NCBI RefSeq assembly: GCF_014836935.1
Contig: NZ_JACSPW010000008.1
Location: 1-64,000 of the forward strand
Length of the DNA: 64,000 nt
DNA from: Solibacillus merdavium
GTDB lineage: Bacteria > Bacillota > Bacilli > Bacillales_A > Planococcaceae
Reading direction: 5' to 3'
How positions within the stretch are numbered: position 1 is the first letter of the stretch; every line of letters starts with the position of its first letter. Positions 1 to 8,618 of this stretch are shown piece by piece. The notes below the pieces were generated by a model. That model was given only the letters and a program-made list of their open reading frames with translations. It did not search any database and was not told the origin of the DNA. The translations under genes were made by a program, and so were the position numbers.

Positions 1-12
1 GTTCCTCCTTTA
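1..12 (-). promoter_or_regulatory. Ribosome binding site of a gene lying left of the window
   Basis: Read on the minus strand the first bases are GCTAAAGGAGGAAC, a near-perfect Shine-Dalgarno sequence. The start codon it serves must lie just left of position 1, so a minus-strand gene begins outside the window. Nothing can be said about its product. Confidence 0.6.
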
Positions 13-151
13 GCGAAGCTTACGGACAATATGTAAGAAAAATCAAGAATTACAAAATAACGATAGATGTACGAGTCTAAAAAATATTTTTTGACGCTCA
101 TAATTGGCGCAAGCCATTGATACATCAACATTTATAGAGGGAGGATTAAAA

Positions 152-463
152 TTGGCTAATATTTTTACATTTATTATTTTGGCGTTAGTTGTAATGGTAA
201 TGGTATCCGAATTTTATAAAATGAAATTCGAGCGTAACAAGGAATCCCAAGATGAAAGAGGACAATTAATTATTTTTAAAATAAAGTCGTTTTCTTACAC
301 TCTTCTAACTAGTGGAATAGTCATTGGAGTAATATTAGTAGCAATATTTGAGTTATTTAATCGTGAATTTTTTATCTTTTATGTAATGTTAGTCTTCTTC
401 GTTCAAAGCATAGCATCTTCAATATATTTAGCCATTGTAAAAAAACATAGTCTTTTACACTAG
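152..463 (+). CDS. Small three-helix membrane protein, unknown function
   Basis: The encoded protein is 103 residues. I place the start at the TTG at 152 because an AGAGGGAGGA ribosome site lies 6 bases upstream; the ATG at 104 has no such site. Three hydrophobic stretches (about residues 2-20, 45-68 and 72-95) are separated by a charged stretch around residues 24-42 that holds the motif SQDERG. That motif resembles small Bacillus membrane proteins of unknown role. The gene stands alone and is followed by a hairpin terminator. I do not recognise a family. Confidence 0.6.
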   Translation: MANIFTFIILALVVMVMVSEFYKMKFERNKESQDERGQLIIFKIKSFSYTLLTSGIVIGVILVAIFELFNREFFIFYVMLVFFVQSIASSIYLAIVKKHSLLH

Positions 464-508
464 CTAATTCTATCAATGCAGAGGTCTTGTACCATATAAG
501 CTAAGAAG

Positions 509-543
509 GAACGAATTCCTGATCATAGAATTCGTTCTTTTTC
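509..543 (+). terminator. Rho-independent terminator
   Basis: A 10-bp perfect stem, GAACGAATTC (509-518) with GAATTCGTTC (528-537), is followed by TTTTT. It lies 45 bp after the small membrane protein gene. Confidence 0.75.
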
Positions 544-555
544 ACTGCCCTCTAC

Positions 556-600
556 TGAAAACAAGCGCTGATTCTTGTTACAGAATTAGCGCCCGCTTGT
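556..600 (-). terminator. Member of the dispersed GCGC-ATTCT hairpin family
   Basis: AGCGCTGATTCT (564-575) pairs imperfectly with AGAATTAGCGCC (582-593) around the loop TGTTAC. A nested outer arm ACAAGCG/CGCTTGT extends it. The same hairpin recurs at 7963, 8619, 10345, 14673, 24072 and 44448. Here it lies about 80 bp beyond the 3' end of the minus-strand CAP gene. Confidence 0.55.
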
Positions 601-680
601 TCAATAATTAACTAAAAATATTTGTCTTGAAAATATGTAATTATTTCAAGCCTTAATTATAGTTTTGAATAATGATAATT

Positions 681-1277
681 TTATTTTTTAATAAACATTT
701 GTGTCCAGTAGTTACCGTCTTTAACGTAGCCTACACCAATATGTGTAAATTGCGCATTCATAATATTTGCTCGGTGGCCTGAACTATTCATCCATGCGTC
801 CATAACTTGCGTGGCTGACTTTTGACCTTGTGCAATATTTTCACCGGCTGATTTATAGCTGATATCAAATTTTTTCATCATATCAAATGGTGACCCGTAA
901 GTTGGGCTTGTATGGCTAAAATATTTTTTGTCGTGCATGTCTTGTGATTTATATTTTGCTACACGTGCAAGCTCCCAATCCATTGTAAGTGGGGCTAACC
1001 CTTCTTTCGCACGTTCTTTGTTCACCAAGTTAACTACTTGCTCTTCTACTGCTTGTTGTTCATTTTCAGAAATAGTAATTTTATCTCCAACATAAATCAT
1101 GTCCGGATTTTTTAGTGTAGGGTTTAGAGAAATTAATTCGCTTAGACCGATTTGATTTTTAGAAGCAATCTTCCAAAGCGTGTCCCCACTTTTTACTGTA
1201 TAGGTAGCTGCAGATGCAGAGTCTGGCAGCGCTAAAAGCATAATACCGAAGAACAACACGATACTTTTTTTCAACAT
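681..1277 (-). CDS. Secreted LysM + CAP (SCP-like) domain protein
   Basis: The protein is 198 residues. Residues 1-23 form a Sec signal peptide ending ASA. Residues 25-69 are a LysM module (start TYTVKSGDTLWKIA), a peptidoglycan-binding domain. Residues 79-198 are a CAP/SCP-like domain, with the HTSPTYGSPF, GENIA and SGHRANIM signatures seen in YkwD-like proteins. It is therefore likely exported and held on the cell wall or spore cortex. The enzymatic role of bacterial CAP domains is unsettled, so I assign none. The gene is monocistronic. Confidence 0.9.
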   Translation of the reverse strand: MLKKSIVLFFGIMLLALPDSASAATYTVKSGDTLWKIASKNQIGLSELISLNPTLKNPDMIYVGDKITISENEQQAVEEQVVNLVNKERAKEGLAPLTMDWELARVAKYKSQDMHDKKYFSHTSPTYGSPFDMMKKFDISYKSAGENIAQGQKSATQVMDAWMNSSGHRANIMNAQFTHIGVGYVKDGNYWTQMFIKK

Positions 1278-1489
1278 TACTGAATCATTCCTTTCTTGTT
1301 GTCTATTACAAGCTTACTAGAAAACTATTCTAAAATCATTAGGGAATGAATGGCGCCTCTTTTGCATTTGTGTTACAAACGTTACAATTATGACTAGCCA
1401 CTACACGGTTGAAGTTTTTCATCCTTCAGAATCCATGCTACATGAGCCTATTTTTAAGCTATTCAAACGAGTGTATCCGACATAAAAAA

Positions 1490-1516
1490 GAACGCTAATC
1501 ATTTAGATTAACGTTC
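1490..1516 (-). terminator. Terminator of the DUF2935 gene
   Basis: An 11-bp stem (GAACGCTAATC with GATTAACGTTC, one mismatch) is followed on the minus strand by TTTTTT. It lies 33 bp past the stop of the DUF2935 gene. Confidence 0.75.
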
Positions 1517-1549
1517 TTCATTTATGATTTTATTAGTATTTCAAAATAA

Positions 1550-2356
1550 CTATTTAGTCGACTCTGCTAATTTCATTAAATAGTATTGTTCCTCCCTCGC
1601 CATGTGGTCAGCCATAGACGCTGTAAATGTCCCTAACACTTCCGCACTTAACTCCATTTCTTCAAGTTCATTTAGAAAAGTCTTAAATAAACCCATTTCT
1701 ACTTCAACCTCATCGTTAAATCTATTTATCGCCGGGAATTTTTGTATATTTGTACGTAAATAGCCAGTTAATTCTACAGCTTTCAAATAAAATTGATCAA
1801 AGTGTTTTGTAAAAGTACTGCTTTTTTCCTTTAACCGTCTTTCTACACCATCCAATTGGTCATTAATGGCACCTGCATGACCCGATGCATCTAACAACCA
1901 GATTAAATGATGATGTAACTCGTGAAATATTGGTGGTATTTCCCCCTGTTTGAGATAGTTTAATATACGTAAATATTCTTCTAATTCATTTACCATATGA
2001 TTTATGAAAGTAGGTGTTAAATGAATTTTCATTTCACTTGTTATATGGCGTTCAATAATCGATAGTTTGAAGGCCCTTAAAAGTTTTATTGATTCTTCAA
2101 CATTATTAGCGAAAAAAATCGCATTGGATTCGTTAAGTGTACTTACTTGAGAAAGTAGTTGATCAAAGTGATGGATAAAGGAGGCAGCTTTAGAAATGTC
2201 CTCTTGTTCAGAAGGATATAACGAATCATAAATAAATCGTGAATGATCTCCTAGCACTTGAAGCCAAAACTGATGTTCAAAAACAGCACTCTTCAAATAA
2301 TTTTCTATGCTATTTACATCCCCTTTTTTCACACTGGTAATCAATTTATTCGACAT
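1550..2356 (-). CDS. DUF2935 domain protein
   Basis: The protein is 268 residues and all-helical in character. Residues 22-40 carry FEHQFWLQVLGDHSRFI, which I recognise as the opening signature of DUF2935. The fold is duplicated: a second half begins near residue 145 with HELHHHLIWLLD, and the C-terminus has HMAREEQYYL. The family forms ferritin-like helical bundles with His/Glu residues suited to metal binding, but its biochemical function is unknown. There is no signal peptide, so it is presumably cytosolic. It is a single gene with its own terminator. Confidence 0.85.
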   Translation of the reverse strand: MSNKLITSVKKGDVNSIENYLKSAVFEHQFWLQVLGDHSRFIYDSLYPSEQEDISKAASFIHHFDQLLSQVSTLNESNAIFFANNVEESIKLLRAFKLSIIERHITSEMKIHLTPTFINHMVNELEEYLRILNYLKQGEIPPIFHELHHHLIWLLDASGHAGAINDQLDGVERRLKEKSSTFTKHFDQFYLKAVELTGYLRTNIQKFPAINRFNDEVEVEMGLFKTFLNELEEMELSAEVLGTFTASMADHMAREEQYYLMKLAESTK

Positions 2357-2398
2357 GGAATCGCTTTATGAGAAATTCTATTTTATATTCAAAAATAA

Positions 2399-2438
2399 AA
2401 ATAGCTTATGATAATCAAATTTGATTTCATAAGCTATT
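2399..2438 (-). terminator. Terminator of the HrtAB-like ABC operon
   Basis: AAATAGCTTATGA pairs with TCATAAGCTATTT around an AT-rich centre that is itself palindromic (AATCAAATTTGATT). The minus strand then runs into TTTTATTTT. It lies just past the ATPase stop codon. Confidence 0.75.
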
Positions 2439-2448
2439 TCTTAGTTTA

Positions 2449-3126
2449 TTATCTTTCTAGCGTTAATACGCCGTCTTCCATGCGGTACACTTTATCACAG
2501 AACTCTAGCATACGCTCATCATGGGTTACCATAACGGCTGCTTTATTACGTTCTTTTACTTCATATCGAATTTGTTTCACTACTTCAAATGCACGGTTAG
2601 AGTCTAAACTTGCTGTCGGTTCGTCTGCCAAAATAACGTTTGAGTTGTTAACAAATGCACGAGCGATCGCAACACGTTGACGTTCTCCCCCTGATAATTC
2701 ATTCGGGAATTTCGATAATTTTTGCCCTAAACCTAAGTCTTTTAGTAACGCTTTCGCGAATTTGACTTCTTTAGCAGTTACTTTGCCTTTCATCTTACAT
2801 ACAAGCAGAAGTTGATCCAATACATTTAAATACGGGATTAAGTTTGACGTTTGTAAGATGAAGCCGATGTCTGTTAAACGGAATGAAGAAAGTTCTTTTT
2901 CTTTCATTTGCCCAATATTTGTATCATTTACTAATACTTCACCTTTAGAAGGTTGTAGAAGCGCACCAGCGATCGATAACAATGTACTTTTACCTGAACC
3001 GGATGGACCAATAATTGCGATGAATTCACCAGGATTTACAGATAGTGAAACATTTTTTAATGCATCAACTGTTGAGTCGCCTTCTTTAAATGATTTTGTA
3101 ACATTTTTTAATACTAAACCTGTCAT
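2449..3126 (-). CDS. ABC transporter ATP-binding protein, HrtA/LolD-like
   Basis: The 225-residue nucleotide-binding domain is complete. Walker A is GPSGSGKST (40-48), the Q-loop glutamine is Q92, the signature is LSGGE (144-148), Walker B with its glutamate is VILADEP (164-170), and the switch histidine is H202. The sequence around the Q-loop (LQTSNLIPYLNV) resembles the staphylococcal haem exporter ATPase HrtA. It is the second gene of a two-gene operon with an FtsX-type permease, with no gap. The substrate could be haem, another hydrophobic toxin, or a cell-envelope lipid or lipoprotein; the sequence does not decide. Confidence 0.88.
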   Translation of the reverse strand: MTGLVLKNVTKSFKEGDSTVDALKNVSLSVNPGEFIAIIGPSGSGKSTLLSIAGALLQPSKGEVLVNDTNIGQMKEKELSSFRLTDIGFILQTSNLIPYLNVLDQLLLVCKMKGKVTAKEVKFAKALLKDLGLGQKLSKFPNELSGGERQRVAIARAFVNNSNVILADEPTASLDSNRAFEVVKQIRYEVKERNKAAVMVTHDERMLEFCDKVYRMEDGVLTLER

Positions 3127-4248
3127 TTATTCCACTCTCCCAATCGCTGTTAATGGATCGATTTTCGTTACTTGACGAGCTGAAATCACGGAACCTAGAA
3201 CAGAAACAATTAGTAAGACAACGGCATAAATCAGTACCATTTTAAAGTCTAAGTTAAATGGCATTCCTTCTGGGAAGACTAAAGCCGTTAAATATGTCAA
3301 TCCAATACCAGCGATAATGCTTCCTAATGATAAGACAAATACTTGTGAGATAATTGAATTTTTAATAAAACGGTCTGAAGCACCAATTGCTTTCATAACA
3401 CCGAATTGTTGTGTTTTTTGTAAGATGAATACATAGAAGAATACAGCGATAATTACTGCTGAGATGGCAAACAAGAATGCTAGCATCATATAAATTGTTG
3501 CACTTTCTTCTTTATAACCAGGCATACCCATAATAGCGTCTGATTTTGTTACCGTTTCAATTGCATCATAGTTGCTTGCAATCGCATCTGCATCTACATT
3601 TTCACCTTGTAGCGCAATCATGGCTACTGGGCTTTCTAACCCATTGTCTGAGCCAGGTGCTGCGAATGCATAGCTTTGCCAAGTTTCAACGTTTACAAAT
3701 ACTGTTGGTAAATGGTTAAAAGTTTCACCTTTTGTAATACCAACAACCTCTAACGTAATGTCAGAAGATGTTACTTCGAATTTATCACCAATTGAATAGC
3801 CTTTATCTGCTAAAGATTCGTCGATAACGACACCGAATAAATTGTCATTTGAAAGCTGTTTACCTTCAATTACTTTTGGCTCGATGAATTTCCCTGGCTC
3901 AATCCCTAAAAAGGCTACATCTTCATTTACTTTTGAGTCTGTAATCTTAGGATTGTGTACGATAATTGTAGATTGTCCAAATTTCGCTGCTTCTTTGACA
4001 CCGTATTTACCTTCGATATCATCTGCAATTGCTCCAGACACTTTCGTTTTCATCATCGTTCCTTCAGAACCCTCTTCATAAATGAAAAGATCACCGTCAA
4101 TATTTTTCATCGTTGCCGCTGCTAATGTTGATAATCCATTACCTAGGCCCGACAAAATAAAAACAAGCCATGCGATTAGCATGATAATAGCGCCAATCAT
4201 TGCAAAACGAGTTTTTGAATGTTTCATTTCTTTTATTGCTAAAAACAT
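3127..4248 (-). CDS. ABC transporter permease, FtsX/MacB family (HrtB-like)
   Basis: The protein is 373 residues with the MacB/FtsX layout. It has an N-terminal helix (about 15-38), a large extracytoplasmic domain (about 45-250), and three C-terminal helices (about 254-276, 300-325 and 335-357). The helix-2 region QKTQQFGVMKAIGAS and the C-terminal KIDPLTAIGRVE are typical of the family and similar to HrtB. Such permeases do not form classical channels but move hydrophobic substrates mechanically. It is the first gene of the operon with the ATPase. No adjacent two-component system, as at hrt/bce loci, is seen. Confidence 0.85.
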   Translation of the reverse strand: MFLAIKEMKHSKTRFAMIGAIIMLIAWLVFILSGLGNGLSTLAAATMKNIDGDLFIYEEGSEGTMMKTKVSGAIADDIEGKYGVKEAAKFGQSTIIVHNPKITDSKVNEDVAFLGIEPGKFIEPKVIEGKQLSNDNLFGVVIDESLADKGYSIGDKFEVTSSDITLEVVGITKGETFNHLPTVFVNVETWQSYAFAAPGSDNGLESPVAMIALQGENVDADAIASNYDAIETVTKSDAIMGMPGYKEESATIYMMLAFLFAISAVIIAVFFYVFILQKTQQFGVMKAIGASDRFIKNSIISQVFVLSLGSIIAGIGLTYLTALVFPEGMPFNLDFKMVLIYAVVLLIVSVLGSVISARQVTKIDPLTAIGRVE

Positions 4249-4597
4249 TCTTAGTTCCCCCTATTAATATGTCTAATAGAAATAGATTATACGAAAATAA
4301 GTTATCCCTACCTTAAAAACTATCTTTATATAATAAAATTCTCTTAAAAACTAAAAATAGCTTTATCGAGTTTGGATAAAAACATTCACGTTATCTACTT
4401 CTCTTACAGAAGTATAGCTCTCCAATATAAACTTTATATAAACTTTTCAACATTTAATAAGATGATTCTAAAATAACAACTATAGAAGGATTTCCAGTAT
4501 ATTCATTATATTGGTATACTTTTAATACGTTGTATACTTACACTAATACCTTCCTTAAAGTAAGAATTTAGCGAGTGATAAATCATAAATAATAAAT

Positions 4598-4626
4598 AAC
4601 GCTCCCCTGTTATTTAAGAGAGCGTT
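4598..4626 (-). terminator. Hairpin downstream of the ATT-start small gene
   Basis: AACGCTC pairs with GAGCGTT, with an alternative inner pairing AAATAAC/GTTATTT. It lies 20 bp past the stop of the 69-residue gene. The minus-strand tail is ATTTATTATTTATG, so this is a weak terminator. Confidence 0.45.
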
Positions 4627-4645
4627 TGTGTGTGCTTTGAGGCGT

Positions 4646-4855
4646 TTACTTGTTATTTAAGTTATCTAATTTTCTTTCAAGCGCCTCTACTCGTTCTTTT
4701 AAAGAATTCAATTCGTATGTAAGCTTAACATCACTATTCTTTTTTGGTTTTAATATAGTTTTATAAATTAGATTGAAGCTCCATAACATGATTGAAAAAC
4801 ATATCCCCAGTATCAATAAAACAATTAATATACCGATAAAATTCTCTAAAATAAT
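4646..4855 (-). CDS. Small membrane protein with C-terminal coiled coil, apparent ATT start
   Basis: This 70-codon frame has no ATG, GTG or TTG at its 5' end. A strong AAAGGAG site sits 6 bases before tandem ATT codons (4853-4855 and 4850-4852), and an in-frame TGA lies just upstream of them. The predicted product is 69 residues: a hydrophobic helix (about 6-31), a basic hinge KPKKN, then a Leu/Glu/Arg heptad stretch (48-69, ending LERKLDNLNNK). The same helix-plus-coiled-coil plan occurs in the 89-residue gene at 52180. ATT starts are rare but known (infC). The function is unknown. Confidence 0.6.
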   Translation of the reverse strand: MILENFIGILIVLLILGICFSIMLWSFNLIYKTILKPKKNSDVKLTYELNSLKERVEALERKLDNLNNK

Positions 4856-4934
4856 ATGTCACTCCTTTACCCTTAACTGTCATAACAATTATAAAAACCC
4901 ATATCAATGCGAATTAAGCAATTAGGGGAGCAAA

Positions 4935-5073
4935 AAATAAGCGGAGGATTTCCGGTTATTTGGTGGATTCTAAGCATTTCAGGGAAAATAAGGGGAGAAT
5001 TTCCGCTTATCTACCACAAAACCATGGAATTTTATGTTTTTTTAATAAATAGACGGAATTTCTCCGTCTATTT
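4935..5073. repeat. Palindrome array, copy A (three of four units)
   Basis: Three imperfect palindromes of about 27 bp lie at 4935-4961, 4986-5012 and 5047-5073. Each is framed by AAATAAG/CTTATTT or AAATAGA/TCTATTT with a CGGA...TCCG inner stem. Starts are 51 and 61 bp apart. The fourth unit expected near 5098 is absent. Unit 3 is a perfect 11-bp stem with a T tail and may also act as a terminator. Copies B (14273) and C (19649) share the spacing and parts of the spacers. Confidence 0.8.
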
Positions 5074-5141
5074 TTGTCGCTTAACCTGATCTCCTCAGCT
5101 TTATATAACTCATCCCAAGCGAGACTTCTTTCCGAGAAATC

Positions 5142-5666
5142 CTATTCCACTATGGTTGCTGTTAATTTGCTATCTAGTTTTCTAATCGCATGCACCGAAT
5201 TATCCTGAATAATGCCTGTTTCTACAAAACCTAATGAAGCGTAAAATTCTTTAGCTACGACATTATCTTTATGATAAAAAAGGTCTACATGTTGCGCTTC
5301 CCCATATGGGATCTTTTCAATATCCGCCAACATTTTTTCAAAGGCAAGTTTGCCATATCCTTTCCCCTGATAACGCTTATCAATCATAAAATGCCAAATG
5401 AAATAGGTCTTCTCCCCATAAAAATCTTCATTTTGAAATGATTCATGATCTGTCGTGTCGTAAATATACATCAAAAATCCCACCATATTATCATCAGCAT
5501 AAATGGCTAATGGAGTCGCTGGTATACCATCTGTGTTCAACATATGAGCGTCTGCGAAGCATCTAAGATTAGTAGTTTCTAATATAAATTCTTTCTGATT
5601 TTCTCCAACATCAAGCGCTATTACTTCATCTATGTTATCCCCGTCTATTCTTCGTAATTCAATCAT
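5142..5666 (-). CDS. GNAT family N-acetyltransferase, BltD/diamine-acetyltransferase-like
   Basis: The protein is 174 residues. The acetyl-CoA loop is RYQGKGYGKLA (about 109-119), followed by the C-terminal NVVAKEFYASLGF motif, the usual GNAT motif A/B arrangement. The N-terminus, with its alternating strand pattern and LDVGENQKEFI, resembles polyamine acetyltransferases of the BltD type. Substrate assignment is therefore only suggestive. The start ATG has GGAGGAG upstream. It follows the NUDIX gene at 5713 in the same direction with a 46-bp gap, so the two may be cotranscribed. Confidence 0.8.
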   Translation of the reverse strand: MIELRRIDGDNIDEVIALDVGENQKEFILETTNLRCFADAHMLNTDGIPATPLAIYADDNMVGFLMYIYDTTDHESFQNEDFYGEKTYFIWHFMIDKRYQGKGYGKLAFEKMLADIEKIPYGEAQHVDLFYHKDNVVAKEFYASLGFVETGIIQDNSVHAIRKLDSKLTATIVE

Positions 5667-5712
5667 TTTTTATCTCCTCCCCTTTAAATCACCATTCGCT
5701 TAAGAAGAACCA

Positions 5713-6261
5713 TTACGTTTCCATAAGGTACATTTTAGCCATCATATAAGCATGTGCTGTAAAAAGTTGTGTGTTAATCTCTTTTTTTCGAATTAAATTT
5801 CCCATATCATTAAAATCTATTAATTTAACAGTTAGTTCTTCAGTATCATCTAGATCCTGTTCAAATTCTTTAAAAGCATCGAGAATTAGATAAGTTATTA
5901 CTTTGTTATTTTGTGTGGCTGGATTCACCATGAATTCTCCCAAATAGATAGGCTTTTTCACTGAAATATAACCTGTTTCTTCTATTACTTCCCGAATGAT
6001 CCCTTCCTCATATGTTTCATTTTCTTCGATTTTTCCAGCAGGGACTTCTAGGTAAAAATCTTCTCCTACGTAACGATACTGTTCAACAAGTACAATCTGA
6101 TTCTCTTTTGTTATAACCACTGCATTTACCCAATCTGAGTATTCATTTACATAATAATCATCAATCACAATTCCATTCGGAAGCTCGCATTGGTCTTTTC
6201 TAATATTGCCGAATGGACTTTTATGTATATAATCTGATTTTATTGTTTTCCATTTCCTCAT
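5713..6261 (-). CDS. NUDIX hydrolase, ADP-ribose pyrophosphatase-like
   Basis: The protein is 182 residues from the ATG at 6261, chosen because AAAGGGTGG lies 6 bases upstream; an in-frame TTG two codons earlier abuts that site. The Nudix box spans residues 76-98 as G-x5-E-x7-REVIEETG. The flanking strands (VVITKENQIVLVEQYR and the EVPAGKI turn) are those of the ADP-ribose pyrophosphatase group, which cleaves ADP-ribose to AMP and ribose 5-phosphate. The exact substrate is not proven by sequence. It probably leads a short transcript with the acetyltransferase at 5142. Confidence 0.85.
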   Translation of the reverse strand: MRKWKTIKSDYIHKSPFGNIRKDQCELPNGIVIDDYYVNEYSDWVNAVVITKENQIVLVEQYRYVGEDFYLEVPAGKIEENETYEEGIIREVIEETGYISVKKPIYLGEFMVNPATQNNKVITYLILDAFKEFEQDLDDTEELTVKLIDFNDMGNLIRKKEINTQLFTAHAYMMAKMYLMET

Positions 6262-6407
6262 AAACAACCACCCTTTAATAATTGTAAGAATCCGTTCCTC
6301 ACTAAGTTCATTACCATAAATTGTAACTTTTTTCTTTGTTTTATTAAATGATAATAAATAGCCATACGTGTGGTCTTAATTATTGCAAAACAGCCTGCAT
6401 ACAAAAA

Positions 6408-6431
6408 AAACGAACTTCTGTAAAGTCCGCT
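6408..6431 (-). terminator. Terminator of the 93-residue ORF
   Basis: CGAACTT (6411-6417) pairs with AAGTCCG (6423-6429) with one mismatch, and the minus strand continues into eight T residues. It lies about 20 bp after the stop of the gene at 6449. Confidence 0.6.
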
Positions 6432-6448
6432 TGTAGTAGAAAAATTAT

Positions 6449-6730
6449 TTACTTGAAATATTCTCTATATGCTGTGATAAAAGCTTCTGGTGAAGATTTC
6501 ACATTATACGTATATACACCTTGTAACGTGTGTAAATAGAGAATACCACCTTGATTTGCAATTTCCCGATAAGAAAAATCCGTTACCACCTTAATCGGAA
6601 ATTCTCTATGCTGTGTAATGACCTTATCAATGTATAAGAAAATAATTCTTTCATGCTCAATTTCAACCTGTTCAATACCTGTTACTTTTCTTTCTACTTT
6701 TATATAAGGATGTTGCGCTATCAAGCTCAT
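6449..6730 (-). CDS. Conserved-looking small protein, unknown function
   Basis: The protein is 93 residues, soluble, with no signal or membrane segment. The pattern of short hydrophobic strands (IIFLYIDKVITQHREF, then IKVVTDFSYREI, then GILYLHTLQGVYTYNV) ending in a helix (PEAFITAYREYF) looks like a small PH-like beta-barrel plus helix. That is a fold impression only. The ATG has GGAGG 6 bases upstream and a terminator follows, so it is a real gene. I do not recognise the family. Confidence 0.6.
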   Translation of the reverse strand: MSLIAQHPYIKVERKVTGIEQVEIEHERIIFLYIDKVITQHREFPIKVVTDFSYREIANQGGILYLHTLQGVYTYNVKSSPEAFITAYREYFK

Positions 6731-6847
6731 GTGGTCCTCCTAAAACATAGACTTATTCCTATTATCTTATCACAAACAGATTATTTAGTTATCTAATCTA
6801 AGGTCCGCATTAATTAATTGTTTCTATAACTATGAACATTATTTTGT

Positions 6848-7273
6848 TTAATAATCGTAAAATTCCATATGTTTTTTATCTTCTTTATAATAATCAAGCC
6901 TATCTTGTAAGGTTCCCGAATGAAATTCAAATTTATGACCGTCTAAATCCGTAAAATAAATTGATTTTTTATCTCTTTCATCTCTCGCTCGTCCTGATAA
7001 AATATTAACGTTTAAATTTACAAGCTTTTGATAAATCACATCTAACTCTGTTTCGTCTATCGAAAATGCTATATGTGTATAAGATAGCTTAACTTCATTA
7101 CGAGGAATATTCTTTTCTTCATTAAGAGCAAGCCAAATACCATTTAAATCAAAATATGCTGTACTTCTACCTTTAACTAATAGTTTTGCATCAAATACAT
7201 TTTTATAAAATTCTATCGATTTTTCCAAATTAGAAACTGAAAACAAGAGATGATTAAGACTTTTTATAGTCAT
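6848..7273 (-). CDS. fosB: Metallothiol transferase FosB (fosfomycin resistance)
   Basis: The protein is 141 residues, the usual FosB length. It is a vicinal-oxygen-chelate fold with the metal ligands H8 (SLNHLLFSV), H67 (YTHIAF) and E116 (HKFEFHSG). The [12 protein letters not shown] and [15 protein letters not shown] stretches are the FosB signature. FosB uses bacillithiol (or cysteine) and a divalent metal to open the epoxide of fosfomycin. The enzyme is cytosolic. The gene is single and chromosomal in appearance, with base composition like its neighbours, so it looks intrinsic rather than recently acquired. Confidence 0.9.
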   Translation of the reverse strand: MTIKSLNHLLFSVSNLEKSIEFYKNVFDAKLLVKGRSTAYFDLNGIWLALNEEKNIPRNEVKLSYTHIAFSIDETELDVIYQKLVNLNVNILSGRARDERDKKSIYFTDLDGHKFEFHSGTLQDRLDYYKEDKKHMEFYDY

Positions 7274-7409
7274 CTTACTTCCTCCTAAAATAGTTACTTA
7301 ATTTAACAAAAAAAAGCACTTTAATAATAACTTGTTATTCCACAATCTGGATTTCGAATGTAATATCAAATAACCTTATCTAAGAAAGCACTTTACAGTT
7401 GAAGCAGAG

Positions 7410-7886
7410 TTATGTATTTTGCAACAATAAATTCATTACAAACTGTTCACCCTTAGGACCAATTTTTCTCCTACCTGTATCCTCAAAACCTACTCTTAAG
7501 TATAGTTTCTGAGCTGGAATATTTTTATGATTAACGACTAAAATGATCTCATCACAATTAGGAAATTCAGTTTTTACAAACCCTCTTAATAAGAGCATAC
7601 CTTGTTTAGCATACCCCTTCCCTTGCTTCGCATGATTAACTGACAATGCAGTTAACAACATAGCTTTCGAGTTATCAGAATATTCCTTTACTCGTTCAGT
7701 TGAATGCAATAAAAAGAATCCTACCGGTTCATTTTCGCTTAAAATAACAATACGGTATTGGCCTTCTGTCACATTTAAAATCTGACTTGGTAATGCAGTA
7801 AACTGCCCTTGTTCTTCTGGAAGTTCAAAAGAATTTAATACATTTAAATATTCTTTCGAAAAATGCTTTAGTTCAACCTTTTCCAT
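7410..7886 (-). CDS. GNAT family N-acetyltransferase
   Basis: The protein is 158 residues from the ATG at 7886, which has AAGGGAGG 8 bases upstream; an in-frame start 36 bases further out lacks a site. The acetyl-CoA binding segment is KQGKGYAKQGM, then ILVVNHKNIPAQKLYLRVGFEDTG gives the motif B helix. The substrate is unknown. It is one of eight stand-alone acetyltransferases in the window. Confidence 0.78.
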   Translation of the reverse strand: MEKVELKHFSKEYLNVLNSFELPEEQGQFTALPSQILNVTEGQYRIVILSENEPVGFFLLHSTERVKEYSDNSKAMLLTALSVNHAKQGKGYAKQGMLLLRGFVKTEFPNCDEIILVVNHKNIPAQKLYLRVGFEDTGRRKIGPKGEQFVMNLLLQNT

Positions 7887-7962
7887 AAGTGTAGCCTCCC
7901 TTGATTCACTATATTTTACCATAAGGATATATACTTCACCATTTGCTCCTTAATGAAAAAAA

Positions 7963-7990
7963 AGCGTGATTCTTATTACAGAACCGCACT
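7963..7990 (-). terminator. Terminator, dispersed hairpin family
   Basis: AGCGTGATTCT (7963-7973) pairs with AGAACCGCACT (7980-7990) around TATTAC. The minus strand then reads TTTTTTTT. It lies 40 bp past the stop of the DUF3841 gene. Confidence 0.65.
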
Positions 7991-8029
7991 CCATCGTTAA
8001 TTCCTATTACCTCTAATTTATAAAGTAAA

Positions 8030-8557
8030 CTATTTCGCAATAAATCGTTCCACTTTGACAATCTGATCCATTGTAATTTTTGGAGTGACACCTTGCATCC
8101 ACTCATCATCAAAATTGCCTGCCCATTCTTTAGGACGACTCGCAAGCCAATCCATATCAAATAACCTCTCCCAGGTTTCTTTTATCTCATGTAATAAGTA
8201 CCCACGTTTATCAAACTCTTCCCATTCCATTTCATCAAATGTAATTGGACCTTCGTTTAATATATTATGCCATACTTCAAAAGGAGACCAAAGAATGTTC
8301 TCTTCGGGGATATCTAACTTTAAAATGATGCCTTTTGTTCCCTTTTTAAAAATTGCCTTTTCATTACGATTAACTTGACGTTCCCATACCCATATTGGCG
8401 GTATTTCACCTATATAGTTAGGTAGCCGCTTTTCCATTTGTTCCATCATCCACTTATATGCCTCTGGAAACATTGAGTATTTAATATCTCCTGTTAAGTA
8501 ACCCTGTTCTCGCATTAATTTGTTGGCTGATAGTTTTTGTACGGTATAAACAATCAT
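8030..8557 (-). CDS. DUF3841 domain protein
   Basis: The protein is 175 residues and rich in Trp. The opening VYTVQKLSANKLMREQGYLTG, the YKWMMEQMEKRLPN helix, PPIWVWER and the WSPFEVWHNILN segment match what I recall of DUF3841, an uncharacterised family of soluble proteins. No catalytic motif is evident. The ATG has AAAGGAG 6-7 bases upstream. A terminator of the dispersed hairpin family follows. Confidence 0.7.
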   Translation of the reverse strand: MIVYTVQKLSANKLMREQGYLTGDIKYSMFPEAYKWMMEQMEKRLPNYIGEIPPIWVWERQVNRNEKAIFKKGTKGIILKLDIPEENILWSPFEVWHNILNEGPITFDEMEWEEFDKRGYLLHEIKETWERLFDMDWLASRPKEWAGNFDDEWMQGVTPKITMDQIVKVERFIAK

Positions 8558-8618
8558 TACTTTCTCCTTTGTATGTAGCTTAATGTTCTATTCGTACTAT
8601 GTCTATTAATGAAAACGA

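Noticed and set aside
6848-7273. FosB as part of a mobile resistance island
   Set aside because: No transposase, integrase or repeat flanks it, and its composition matches the neighbours. It looks like the intrinsic chromosomal fosB common in bacilli.
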